Shown: one piece after another, positions 9,155 through 17,302 of the stretch
Numbering within the stretch: the stretch's first letter is position 1
Layout: the number at the start of each line of letters is the position of its first letter
Assembly: GCA_023954355.1 (NCBI GenBank)
Contig: JAMLID010000009.1
Location: 45,310 to 109,309, forward strand
Direction of reading: 5' to 3'
DNA from: Oligoflexia bacterium
GTDB lineage: Bacteria > Bdellovibrionota > UBA1018 > CAIPTA01
DNA: 64,000 nucleotides
The notes under the pieces: generated by a model
The model's input: the letters and a program-made list of their open reading frames with translations, nothing else
What the model was told of the DNA's origin: nothing
Database searches by the model: none
Translations under genes and position numbers: made by a program

Positions 9155-10120
9155 ATGGACAAATTTACCAAGAATAATCCTCTCGTTGTTTTAAACATAG
9201 GGACTAAGATCTTAATTAAAGATGTTATGGATCAATATATGCGCTCTCTTGGTGAAGTTAAGACGTATTATTCGTCTAAATTGGCCAGTGCTATCGCTAG
9301 CTTTCATGAGAAAAGCCCCGATATTATTTTTTGTGAATATACTTTTCCTGAAGGTGGTGCCCTAGAGTTTGTAAGAGCCATCGGCGGATTAGATTACGCT
9401 TTAGGAAAATACTTTGTTCTTGCTGCGGACGAGTCAGATGAGAAAATGGAAAATTTAGCACTAGAACTTCAGGCGGATGAAATTTTAGTGAAGCCATTTT
9501 CAACTAGTGATGTGAGCTTAATAGTAGAGCGTTCTGTAGAGAAAAAGGCAGCGGTAAAGCCAGATTTAGCGGCTGCTCTTGGTCCTGCAAAACAAGCATG
9601 GCTTGAGAATCGGCACCAAGAGGCTGAAGCCTTGTTTATGAATTTAATTAAAGAGCATTCAAGTGAATTGCCGGCTCTTTTTGTTGCAGCTGATTTTTTC
9701 TTAGCGAGAGGAAACTTTGAAAAAGTTAGAAATATTTGTGCATACTTATTATCTAAAATGCCTAATAGCGCTAAAGCGCTTTATTTAAGTGCCTTGGCGG
9801 CAAAGGGGCTAGGAGAATTTGAAACAGCATTAGAGCTCATGAAGAAAGCTTCTTCGTTTAGTCCTTTAAATTACTTAAGGGATAAAGAGTTAGCAGAAAT
9901 TCATATTGGTTTGGCCGAAGAATCTATTTCAAATGCAATTAAGTACAATTCAGAGCAACCATCTTTAATCTTACTGAGAGCGCAATTTTATATTATCAGA
10001 AAAAACTATGGTGCTTTAATTAAATACTTAGAAAATAAGCGAGCATATTTGAAAGATAGTGATCTTAAAGAGGCAGAGTCTTTGCTTAGTTTTGCAAAAA
10101 AAATTACTGGCGTTCGCTGA
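9155..10120 (+). CDS. Pseudo-receiver (REC-like) protein with TPR repeats
   Basis: The 321-residue protein starts at ATG 9155 with AGGCGG 8 nt upstream. Residues about 9-130 look like a receiver domain: the phosphorylation-site strand reads IIFCEYTFPEGG, with Glu (residue 61) where Asp is expected, and the Lys-Pro pair is kept in ILVKPFS. The usual N-terminal acidic pair is missing. The rest (about 145-310) is helical TPR repeats (for example ALYLSALAAKGLGEFETALE). A Glu at the acceptor position can mimic a phosphorylated state, so this may be a constitutive adaptor. It diverges from the CHASE2 kinase with 144 bp between them. Confidence 0.8.
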   Translation: MDKFTKNNPLVVLNIGTKILIKDVMDQYMRSLGEVKTYYSSKLASAIASFHEKSPDIIFCEYTFPEGGALEFVRAIGGLDYALGKYFVLAADESDEKMENLALELQADEILVKPFSTSDVSLIVERSVEKKAAVKPDLAAALGPAKQAWLENRHQEAEALFMNLIKEHSSELPALFVAADFFLARGNFEKVRNICAYLLSKMPNSAKALYLSALAAKGLGEFETALELMKKASSFSPLNYLRDKELAEIHIGLAEESISNAIKYNSEQPSLILLRAQFYIIRKNYGALIKYLENKRAYLKDSDLKEAESLLSFAKKITGVR

Positions 10121-10273
10121 TACTAGGGTATGTATTTAATTTGTAAACTAATGTGAAATTCTTAAAAAACACCTGAGCTGCATTGCTCATTGTTAGAATA
10201 GAGTTCATTATCCGCGCCTTATCAGCTATTTTTTTAAGAGCTTCTCGCTATGATTCTAAATTGAATACACGCC

Positions 10274-11086
10274 TTATTTTATGTTTAAAATTTTTCTAGC
10301 AGTTTCAGTAGATGCGATTTTTCTATTATGAATCTTTGCAAGCGCAACAGTTCTTTCAACAAGTTGTGCATTGCTTTTAGCTAAAACACCTTTTGTCCAA
10401 TAAATATTATCTTCAAACCCAACACGTACATGGCCGCCAGTAATAATGGCTAGGCTAGACATGGGTAATTGATGTCTGCCAACACCAGCGACAGCATGAG
10501 TAGCATTTAAAGGTAGTTTTGATCGCATAAATCCATAATTTTCTGTTGTGGCTGAGATTCCAGAATGTGTGCCGAAAACAAATTGAAAATGTGCTGGTGA
10601 TAGCGATGGATGTTTATCTATAAAGCGAATTCCATACTCTAACATTCCTACGTCATAGACTTCGATTTCAGGTTTAATTTTATTTTTAATCATTTCTTGA
10701 GCTAATGATTCAATATCTTTAGGAAGGTTTTCAAAAACTTCATCACCAAAATTGATAGAACCTACGTTTAAAGAGGCCATTTCTGGTTTTAGTTGTAGAG
10801 GGGCTAGTCTCTCTGAGATGGGCGTACCTACAGCCCCACCAGTAGAAAATTGAATAATAATATCACAATTTTTTTCTATTTCGCTTTTTAGTTTTTTAAA
10901 TAAAGCAAGATCTTGGCTTGGGCTTTGATTCTCATCTCTTACATGTAAATGAACTACGGTTGCGCCTGCTTTTTGGCATTCTATGGTGGCTTTAACTTGC
11001 TCTTCTATAGTTACAGGTAGCGCAGGGTTTTGTGTTTTAGAAGTTTCAGCGCCTGTTATAGCAGCAGTTATTATTAAATCGTCCAT
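10274..11086 (-). CDS. kce: 3-keto-5-aminohexanoate cleavage enzyme (BKACE family)
   Basis: Kce condenses 3-keto-5-aminohexanoate with acetyl-CoA to give acetoacetate and 3-aminobutyryl-CoA in lysine breakdown. The 270-residue product has the family pattern: ITAAITGAETSK at the N-terminus, the metal-binding HLHVRD near residue 46, FSTGG near 100, and a C-terminal G-x-N-x-E-N-Y-like segment (VGFEDNIYW). BKACE proteins act on several beta-keto acids, but neighbouring kdd, kamD and kamE fix the substrate here. It is the last gene of the operon, 3 bp after the VWA frame. No terminator is obvious in the next 150 bp. Confidence 0.92.
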   Translation of the reverse strand: MDDLIITAAITGAETSKTQNPALPVTIEEQVKATIECQKAGATVVHLHVRDENQSPSQDLALFKKLKSEIEKNCDIIIQFSTGGAVGTPISERLAPLQLKPEMASLNVGSINFGDEVFENLPKDIESLAQEMIKNKIKPEIEVYDVGMLEYGIRFIDKHPSLSPAHFQFVFGTHSGISATTENYGFMRSKLPLNATHAVAGVGRHQLPMSSLAIITGGHVRVGFEDNIYWTKGVLAKSNAQLVERTVALAKIHNRKIASTETARKILNIK

Positions 11087-11089
11087 GCT

Positions 11090-11992
11090 TTACCTTACAA
11101 GATAGTTTGATAAAGTATAAAGAGATTTTGGTAGGTCTTCAATATTCATCGCGCGTAGAAATTTTCCTTTACCGGCATGGGCTAAATTTCTGCAAAATCT
11201 TGGAGAAGACCAGGTATTTCCCATTTGTATAATATGTAATCTAGGAAGTTTTTTTGCACTTGATTCGGGATTTTTGCCTGCAGTGTGCTTGCCATCAGTA
11301 ATCAAAATACAAGAACGAGTAGAGCTAGTTGCTCTTTTAAGTTCTTTATTTGCTTTATCTAGCGCAGCTTCTATATTCGTTAATCCTCTAGTCGGGACCT
11401 CTAAAAACTTTTCAATAAAATCAATAATAGGTATTTTTTCACCAAATTTTTTAAGTATGGTAGCTTCACTGTTGAAAACGATCACAGAAAGATTTTCTTC
11501 TGGAACTTGTAGACACAATACAGCAAGAGCAATAGCAGTAATAGCTAGTTTTTTTCCTGTCATCGACAGGCTTGTATCTATACAAATAACAATGTCTATT
11601 TTTTTACTTTCTCTTTTTTCAATAATTAGAGAATCAATTTTTGGGTCATTATCTATAGTTTCTTCTAAATCTAATTCTCCGTCGGTGTCAGGTGTCCACT
11701 CGGTAAATTTATAAATGGTTGGCTTAGTGGTCGCGCCAATGATTTTTTGGGCTTTCAGTAAAATAGCTCGGGCAGCAGATTTTTTGATTTTTAGTTTTTC
11801 TTGTTTATTTTTAATTCTATTTCTTAATTCATGGTAGCGAATAGCGAATTCCCAATCTTTGGATTGTTCATTTTCAACGTATCCATCGCTATTTTCACTT
11901 TGAACTTCTGGTCCAAACTTTTTGATATTTGGATCAAGGTAGTCTGAAGGTAGCTCAGTGCTTTCTAGTTCAATTAAATCTGTCTTTTTTTT
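11090..11992 (-). CDS. VWA-domain (CoxE/CbbO-like) protein without its own start codon; probably expressed as a MoxR fusion by frameshift
   Basis: The open frame runs from just after a stop at 11993-11995 to 11090, about 300 codons. The first part (about 100 residues) is charged and helical. The VWA domain begins IDIVICIDTSLSM, holding the DxSxS metal-site (MIDAS) motif, and continues with GLTNIE and LITDGKH, the other metal-site positions. There is no in-frame ATG, GTG or TTG between 11992 and the ATG at 11563, and that ATG lies after the DxSxS motif, so starting there would destroy the domain. The frame is -1 relative to moxR, and the two overlap at an A10 run. MoxR/VWA pairs act as cofactor-insertion or enzyme-activation machines (family knowledge). 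The link to KamDE is inference. Confidence 0.8.
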   Translation of the reverse strand, partial: KKKTDLIELESTELPSDYLDPNIKKFGPEVQSENSDGYVENEQSKDWEFAIRYHELRNRIKNKQEKLKIKKSAARAILLKAQKIIGATTKPTIYKFTEWTPDTDGELDLEETIDNDPKIDSLIIEKRESKKIDIVICIDTSLSMTGKKLAITAIALAVLCLQVPEENLSVIVFNSEATILKKFGEKIPIIDFIEKFLEVPTRGLTNIEAALDKANKELKRATSSTRSCILITDGKHTAGKNPESSAKKLPRLHIIQMGNTWSSPRFCRNLAHAGKGKFLRAMNIEDLPKSLYTLSNYLVR

Positions 11993-12849
11993 TTAAAATT
12001 AGCGGTAAGTTCTTCTATGATTTTTTTAAAATCTTTTTCGTCATAATCTTCATTAAGCTCAACTCGATTTGGGAGAGCAATTGAGGTAGCTAAAAGAAAA
12101 TTTTCGTAATTAGGGCCAAGACTATGGGCTATGTCGTAGATACTAATTGCAGCTCTAACGCTAGCACCTCTACGAAATTTAGATGAAGTTCTTGTTTGAC
12201 GTACTATTTTAACACTCCAGTCTAGTAAGTCTTCATGTACTTTTTCAGTGTTTAGCGATCGTTCTTTTTCAACAATCTTCTTTTCTTCTTCTTCTGATTG
12301 GTATTCGATAGTTACTAGTTCAAATCTATCAAGGATAGCCTCACTTAGGTGGCTGGTGGCTATAAATTCTTTTGGGTTCTGAGTGGCGACTACACAAAAC
12401 CCTTTTTTAGCTAAAACAGAGCCAATTTTTGGAATTTCAACCCTTCTTTCATCTAGTGCAGGTAATAGAATGTTTTGTACGTTTTCAGGCATTCTATTTA
12501 GTTCATTTATAAAAAGAATTCGTCCTTCTTTCATTGCGGTTAGTAGTGGGCCAGAGAAAAAAGAATCTTCGGTATAGCCAGATTTTAAAATTTTAGGTGG
12601 GTCAAACCATCCGGTTAATTTATGTTCTGTGTATCTCGAATCACCATCAATTCGAATAAAGTCTCGTCCCATTTCTTTTGCTATAGAAGAAAGTAAAAAA
12701 GTTTTCCCTACACCTACGGGCCCTTGCAATAAGATGTTTTTATTACATAAAATACAATGAAAAATATTTTTAATTTCCTCTTCACGTCCGACAAGAAAAT
12801 TCTGTTCTTTTAATTTTTTTAAGACTGTATCAAATGATTTTTTACTCAC
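11974..12849 (-). CDS. MoxR-type AAA+ ATPase in the lysine 5,6-aminomutase operon
   Basis: The 291-residue protein starts at GTG 12849, overlapping the end of kamE by 8 bp. Walker A is GPVGVGKT (near residue 43), Walker B is ILFINELNRMP (near 110), and sensor 1 lies in CVVATQNP, with LDRFE further on; this is the MoxR pattern. MoxR ATPases work with VWA partners to remodel or activate metalloenzymes, for example CbbQ/CbbO with Rubisco and NorQ/NorD. The stop at 11974 lies past a run of ten A residues, and a VWA frame follows in -1 register. The cytoplasmic client is probably the B12/PLP aminomutase KamDE encoded just upstream, but this is inference from context. Confidence 0.9.
   Translation of the reverse strand: MSKKSFDTVLKKLKEQNFLVGREEEIKNIFHCILCNKNILLQGPVGVGKTFLLSSIAKEMGRDFIRIDGDSRYTEHKLTGWFDPPKILKSGYTEDSFFSGPLLTAMKEGRILFINELNRMPENVQNILLPALDERRVEIPKIGSVLAKKGFCVVATQNPKEFIATSHLSEAILDRFELVTIEYQSEEEEKKIVEKERSLNTEKVHEDLLDWSVKIVRQTRTSSKFRRGASVRAAISIYDIAHSLGPNYENFLLATSIALPNRVELNEDYDEKDFKKIIEELTANFKKKRQI
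11985..11994 (-). other. A10 homopolymer, candidate -1 frameshift or transcriptional slippage site
   Basis: On the coding strand the 3' end of moxR contains ten consecutive A residues followed by GACAG. In the moxR frame this reads AAA AAA AAA AGA and the protein ends five residues later (RQI stop). A shift of -1 on A_AAA_AAA_G, or insertion of one A by RNA polymerase, enters the VWA frame (AAG ACA GAT). Runs of nine or more A residues are known slippage sites. No strong upstream Shine-Dalgarno-like stimulator or downstream hairpin is visible, so transcriptional slippage seems more likely than a dnaX-type ribosomal event. A sequencing error in the homopolymer is the main alternative. Confidence 0.6.
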
Positions 12850-13645
12850 GAACTTTCTTTCTTCTCATAAATTCATCTACTACATAACTTGCAACATGAG
12901 ATGGAAGCGTCCCAGGGCCAAATCCCGCATCTAAGCCACATTCTAGAGCTATAGGGTGATTGAGTCTAGGACCACCGCAAATAAAGATAAAATTTTGCAA
13001 AACACCTTTTTCTTCTGCAAGTTGCATAAGCGATTTTAAATTTTTAATATGGCAGTCTTTTTCAGTTACAATTTGGCTTACAAGAATCGCATCTGCTTTT
13101 AGCTCTCTTGCTTTATCTAGTAGATCTTCATTTAAAACTTGAGCACCAAGATTTATTGCTTCTATCCATGGATATCGTTCTAGGCCGTAGTCTCCATTAT
13201 AACCTTTCATGTTAAATATGGCGTCTATTCCTACAGTATGTGCATCAAATCCGGTGGTCGCTCCTAAAATCACTAGCTTTCTCTTAATTTTTGACTTTAT
13301 TAGATCATTAATTTCTGAAAATGTTTTAAATTCTGCTTCTACTTTAACAACATGAATTTTAGTAAAATCAATTGTATATTCGGTAGCGCCATAACAAACA
13401 AAGTAAGAAAAACCTTCTGAAGGTTTTTCCATACAAACTACTTTAGTGTCTATAAATCCCATTTTTTCCATGAGCTTTCTTGCGACTTCTTCAGCTTCAG
13501 GGCTAGGGTTTATGGGAAGAGTAAAAGAAACTTGAGTTCGTCCATCGTTAAGGGCATCACCATAAGGTTTTAATTTAGTTAAATCAATTTTAGATACAGA
13601 AGGGTGTTCAGGAGCTCCATAAGGATAGATTTCATTTTCTGACAT
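12842..13645 (-). CDS. kamE: Lysine 5,6-aminomutase beta subunit (B12- and PLP-binding)
   Basis: KamE carries adenosylcobalamin and the Schiff-base lysine for PLP in the enzyme that moves the terminal amino group of D-lysine or beta-lysine to C5. The 267-residue product shows the base-off B12 motif DAHTVG (His near residue 131) followed exactly 11 residues later by the Lys in NMKGY, the spacing known for the PLP lysine of the clostridial enzyme. GLERYPWIEAINLGAQV and the C-terminal Rossmann part with ICGGPR complete the B12 domain. It overlaps kamD by 14 bp and moxR by 8 bp, so translation is coupled. All cofactor residues are intact, so the enzyme should be active. Confidence 0.95.
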   Translation of the reverse strand: MSENEIYPYGAPEHPSVSKIDLTKLKPYGDALNDGRTQVSFTLPINPSPEAEEVARKLMEKMGFIDTKVVCMEKPSEGFSYFVCYGATEYTIDFTKIHVVKVEAEFKTFSEINDLIKSKIKRKLVILGATTGFDAHTVGIDAIFNMKGYNGDYGLERYPWIEAINLGAQVLNEDLLDKARELKADAILVSQIVTEKDCHIKNLKSLMQLAEEKGVLQNFIFICGGPRLNHPIALECGLDAGFGPGTLPSHVASYVVDEFMRRKKVRE

Positions 13646-15221
13646 ACTTACCTTCTTTTAAATAATCATATAGGGGATTTATGTAGTCCGAAGATTTTTG
13701 GATAACGCCGTTATATCCTTTTCCTGAAGTTAAGCTTCTACTTACTTCTGCAAAACACTTTTCTTCAATTGATTTGAATAAGCCTTTTTTCTCTATTGAT
13801 TTTAAAAGCTTCAAAGAATCGGTTAAAACTTTTTGAGACCACTTTTCTATTTTACCGCCTTTTTTATATTGAATCTCATTGTATAGCGATTCACTCCCAC
13901 CAAAAATATAGTTGCATGACTTTAATGCCATATATCGATCACCTAAGAATGGGGTATGAATTGCTTCAGTGGGCATTCCTACTAAGTGGATGCCCTGTTT
14001 AGTTAAACTGCTTACAAAATTAAAAATAGCATCATAGGTATGGCTAAAAAATACATCACCCTGCATATGTTTTGTTGGCGGCATGTACTTAAGTGGTGCT
14101 TCAGGAAAAATATCTCTAGTCATCTGCGCTCTAGCAATTTCTAGAAGAATTACATCTTTATGCCAAGGATTCATTTCCATGGCATGACCAAGTCCCATAA
14201 ATTGAGGTTTCATATTAGCGCTTAAAGCAAAGCGCTCATTTATAAATTGCGAAGCCAAGACTTGGTGGCCATTTTCAATTGCATCGGCTGTGGTTAAATA
14301 GTTGTCTTCACCTGTATTTATATATATCTCAGAAACAGCACAGATCATCCTTGATAGATGCTGATCTATAAGTGTTCTCTGCATATTAATATCGCGAAAT
14401 AAAATGCCATAGAGAGAGTCACAAAGAAGAAAATCTAGCCTCTCAATAGCAGCAATAGCAGCAATTTCAGACATACACAGACCTGAAGAGTAATTCGTGA
14501 GTCGAATATATCGACCTATTTTTTCGCCCTCTTCATCTAAGGCCCTTCTCATTATTTTGAAATTTTCTTGAGTAGCATATGTTCCACCAAAACCTTCGGT
14601 AGTTGCCCCATGAGGAACAAAATCTAAAAGTGATTGTGCTGTTGATCGAATAACAGCTATTACTTCAGCACCAGCTTGAGCTGCAGATCGTGCTTGAACT
14701 ATATCTTCAAAAATATTTCCAGAAGCTACGATGACATATTTTAGTGGATGCGTAGATGATTTTGGAAAAGTATCTTTATACTTTTTTATAAAAACATCTC
14801 TTTGAGATCTTGTTTTACATATTTTTTCTAATGCTGCTTTTGCTAAATCTTTTGACTTTTTTTCTATAAGACTTCTTTTTTCTAATTTGATTTCTGTTAG
14901 GCTTATATTTTCTTTTACTAAATATTCAGAAACTTCTTTTGGATCTTTTTTGAAATGTAGGCAGGCATTCGCCATCCAAAAAAGCACACCGTCAGAAATT
15001 GTATCATTTTTTACAAGGTCATCTATGATGATGTTTGCGTAAGGATAAAATTGGTTATTCTCTGAAATATGTTTAGCCTGATCTACGCCAAGTAATCTCA
15101 GAAAAGTTCTTTCAGAGGCAACGCTTGTATTTTGTGATAAAGCCTTTTGTACTTGTAAGCCAATTTTTTTGGCAATAGATCTACATTCAGATATCTGTTT
15201 TTTATTAAGGTTGAGTTTCAT
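13632..15221 (-). CDS. kamD: Lysine 5,6-aminomutase alpha subunit
   Basis: KamD forms the TIM-barrel substrate- and PLP-binding part of lysine 5,6-aminomutase, giving 3,5-diaminohexanoate from beta-lysine. The ATG at 15221 gives 529 residues, close to the family length of about 515-525; a GTG at 15230 would add three. Family-like segments include PLKYVIVASGNIFEDIVQAR, FGGTYATQENFKIMRRALDE and GHAMEMNPWHKDVILLE. The start overlaps the end of kdd by 17 bp and no clear Shine-Dalgarno sequence is seen, consistent with coupled re-initiation. The end overlaps kamE by 14 bp. Confidence 0.95.
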   Translation of the reverse strand: MKLNLNKKQISECRSIAKKIGLQVQKALSQNTSVASERTFLRLLGVDQAKHISENNQFYPYANIIIDDLVKNDTISDGVLFWMANACLHFKKDPKEVSEYLVKENISLTEIKLEKRSLIEKKSKDLAKAALEKICKTRSQRDVFIKKYKDTFPKSSTHPLKYVIVASGNIFEDIVQARSAAQAGAEVIAVIRSTAQSLLDFVPHGATTEGFGGTYATQENFKIMRRALDEEGEKIGRYIRLTNYSSGLCMSEIAAIAAIERLDFLLCDSLYGILFRDINMQRTLIDQHLSRMICAVSEIYINTGEDNYLTTADAIENGHQVLASQFINERFALSANMKPQFMGLGHAMEMNPWHKDVILLEIARAQMTRDIFPEAPLKYMPPTKHMQGDVFFSHTYDAIFNFVSSLTKQGIHLVGMPTEAIHTPFLGDRYMALKSCNYIFGGSESLYNEIQYKKGGKIEKWSQKVLTDSLKLLKSIEKKGLFKSIEEKCFAEVSRSLTSGKGYNGVIQKSSDYINPLYDYLKEGKYVRK

Positions 15222-16263
15222 ACAATGCACTTAAGATTGTACGAAGCTCTTCACTCTCTCGCAAGAGCGAGTATGTCAGATCGGCATGTCCTTCGGTGTA
15301 TCCGTTGCCAATTTGGAGGTTTAAGTCAGCGCCTACACCCTCTGCGCCCAGTGCAGCAGCAGAAAAACTAGTAGCCATACTAAAGAAATACACGGTGCCA
15401 TTTTTTTTCGTGCTTAAAATACAAGACATCTCAGTCCCGGGAATATTTGCAACGTTAATAACGATATCTGCTAGGTCTCCTGCAAGGCATTTTTGTACTT
15501 CTAGAGAAACGGTAACCGGGTCTCTTGCATCAAGCCTTAGTGCGTGATCAACAAAGGAGAGTGTCTTTAGTCTATTTACAGCAGCTTCAGAGTAATCAAT
15601 GGCGATAACCTTGCCATTGTTGCCTACAGATTTTTTAGCTTGGTACAAACTTAGTAGCCCGCTTTTTCCACCACCTCCAATGATTACTACGTTCTGATTC
15701 TTTTCACAGAGTTTAGCTGTTTGAGCTGGGGCCCCACATACATCTAGGCATGCAAGAGCTAACCCTTCGCTTAAATCAGATGGAATTTTTGCAGCCAATC
15801 CACTGTCAAATAATATAGCGTGTCCCTTAATATAAATGCGCTCTTTTGTAGCATCTATCCTAAGTATCTTCTCAATATGAAGCGGAGTAAGTGTAAGAGA
15901 AACTAAGGTCGCTATTTTATCGCCCTGCTTTAGCGTTTTAAGCTCTGATTGAATGTTTTTTCCGATTTTTTTAATAGTCCCAAGTAGCATCCCGCCTGAT
16001 CCTGTTACGGGATTTTGCATTTTTCCTCTTTGTTGAACGATAGAAAGAATGTCTTTTTCAAGTGCGTGGATATCTTTATTATTTTTTTCAAAAAGCTGAT
16101 GAAAGCTAGCAGAATCGATATTGAGAGCCTCAACATCGATTAAGATTTCGTTTTCATCGGTCGGTAAATTTGGATTTAGTCGCAAAGCCTGTTGCGGAAG
16201 TGCGTTTACAGGCTCTAAGACGCGATGGATCCCAAGTTTTGATTTTAAATCAAGCTCTAGCAA
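15205..16263 (-). CDS. kdd: L-erythro-3,5-diaminohexanoate dehydrogenase
   Basis: Kdd oxidises 3,5-diaminohexanoate to 3-keto-5-aminohexanoate with NAD+, releasing ammonia. The 352-residue product starts at TTG 16263; CGAGGCAG a few bases upstream supports this start. The Rossmann dinucleotide motif is VVIIGGGGKSGLLSL (near residue 190), followed by VIAIDYS as the second strand. The N-terminus (IHRVLEPVNALPQQALRLNP) matches the characteristic Kdd beginning. It sits between the amino-acid dehydrogenase gene (14-bp overlap) and kamD (17-bp overlap), and its product is the substrate of Kce at the operon end. Confidence 0.93.
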   Translation of the reverse strand: MLELDLKSKLGIHRVLEPVNALPQQALRLNPNLPTDENEILIDVEALNIDSASFHQLFEKNNKDIHALEKDILSIVQQRGKMQNPVTGSGGMLLGTIKKIGKNIQSELKTLKQGDKIATLVSLTLTPLHIEKILRIDATKERIYIKGHAILFDSGLAAKIPSDLSEGLALACLDVCGAPAQTAKLCEKNQNVVIIGGGGKSGLLSLYQAKKSVGNNGKVIAIDYSEAAVNRLKTLSFVDHALRLDARDPVTVSLEVQKCLAGDLADIVINVANIPGTEMSCILSTKKNGTVYFFSMATSFSAAALGAEGVGADLNLQIGNGYTEGHADLTYSLLRESEELRTILSALYETQP

Positions 16264-17302
16264 GCTCTGCCTCGGAAACTCTGTCTTCAGCGATCTTATT
16301 TGCTACTATATTTGTTGAACATTTTTCTGCTTTTGATCTTTCTAGCACAAGTTTAATTGTATCGTAGATTTTAGCGACATGAGCGTAAGCTTTATCTCGA
16401 TTATAGCCTTCTCTTTCGTGGTAGATATTAATCAAACCACCAGCATTGATGGCATAGTCTGGGGCATAGAAGATACCTTTTTTCAAAAGAACGTCGCCAT
16501 CTTTCTCTGTAGCTAATTGGTTGTTAGCTGCGCCAGCAATTACTTTACACTTCAATCTAGGAATTGTTTGTTCGTTAATAATCGCACCTAAAGCGCCAGG
16601 GCTAAAAATTTCGGCATCAACATCATAAATTTCATCAGGAGACACAATAGAAATACCAAACTCAGCTTGTGCTCTTTTAATGGCTTCTTGATTGATATCA
16701 GAGCCAGTTACAATCGCACCATCTTGGTGTAAGTATTTTAATAAATGATAATTAACCGCGCCAAGTCCTTGAAGAGCTACTCGAATATTTTTTAACGATT
16801 TTGCTCCAAAGGCATGTTCGGCACTTGCAAGTATTCCGTTATATACACCCCAAGCAGTTACAGGGGATGGGTCGCCACTAGAATTAGTTTCACCTGCAAT
16901 ACCTAAGATATGACTAGTTTTTGATTTAATGGTTTTTAAATCAGAAGAATCAATACCAACATCTTTTGCTGTTATATAGTGCCCTTTTAGGGTTTCTACA
17001 AACTCACCGAATCTTTTTAGCATTTGTGGTGTTTTAGAGGCGGAGTCTCCTATTATAATACTTTTACCACCACCAAGAGGTAGGTTAGAGATAGAAGCTT
17101 TGTAAGTCATTCCCTTAGATAGGCGAAGCACGTCTGTAAGTGCCTCAGATTCATTTTTATAATCCCACATTCGGCAACCACCAGTAGCAGGGCCCAGAGC
17201 AGAATTATGTATAGCAATGATGGCCTTTAACCCAACCTTTGTGTCATTACAAAAGATGATTTGTTCATAATTATCTGCTTTGATTTTTTCAAAAACGGTC
17301 AT
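16250..17302 (-). CDS. Leucine dehydrogenase-type amino-acid dehydrogenase, first gene of the lysine operon
   Basis: The 350-residue protein belongs to the Glu/Leu/Phe/Val dehydrogenase family: GPATGGCRMW near residue 40, the catalytic-lysine segments MTYKAS and LPLGGGKS near 68 and 80, and a C-terminal Rossmann domain starting VALQGLGAVNYHLL. The length and the short N-terminus match leucine dehydrogenase rather than glutamate dehydrogenase. These enzymes interconvert branched-chain amino acids and 2-keto acids with NAD+ and ammonia. In this operon it may recycle ammonia released by Kdd, or act on a lysine-derived amino acid; its substrate cannot be read from sequence. AGGAG lies 5-6 nt upstream of the ATG. 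It overlaps kdd by 14 bp. Confidence 0.88.
   Translation of the reverse strand: MTVFEKIKADNYEQIIFCNDTKVGLKAIIAIHNSALGPATGGCRMWDYKNESEALTDVLRLSKGMTYKASISNLPLGGGKSIIIGDSASKTPQMLKRFGEFVETLKGHYITAKDVGIDSSDLKTIKSKTSHILGIAGETNSSGDPSPVTAWGVYNGILASAEHAFGAKSLKNIRVALQGLGAVNYHLLKYLHQDGAIVTGSDINQEAIKRAQAEFGISIVSPDEIYDVDAEIFSPGALGAIINEQTIPRLKCKVIAGAANNQLATEKDGDVLLKKGIFYAPDYAINAGGLINIYHEREGYNRDKAYAHVAKIYDTIKLVLERSKAEKCSTNIVANKIAEDRVSEAELARA

Noticed and set aside
11090..11563. VWA protein starting at the ATG at 11563
   Set aside because: This start removes the DxSxS metal-site motif encoded at 11578-11564 and about 140 in-frame residues of good coding character upstream.
12383..12577. Plus-strand frame opposite moxR as a small gene
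   Set aside because: It mirrors the coding of moxR, with no SD and no plausible product.
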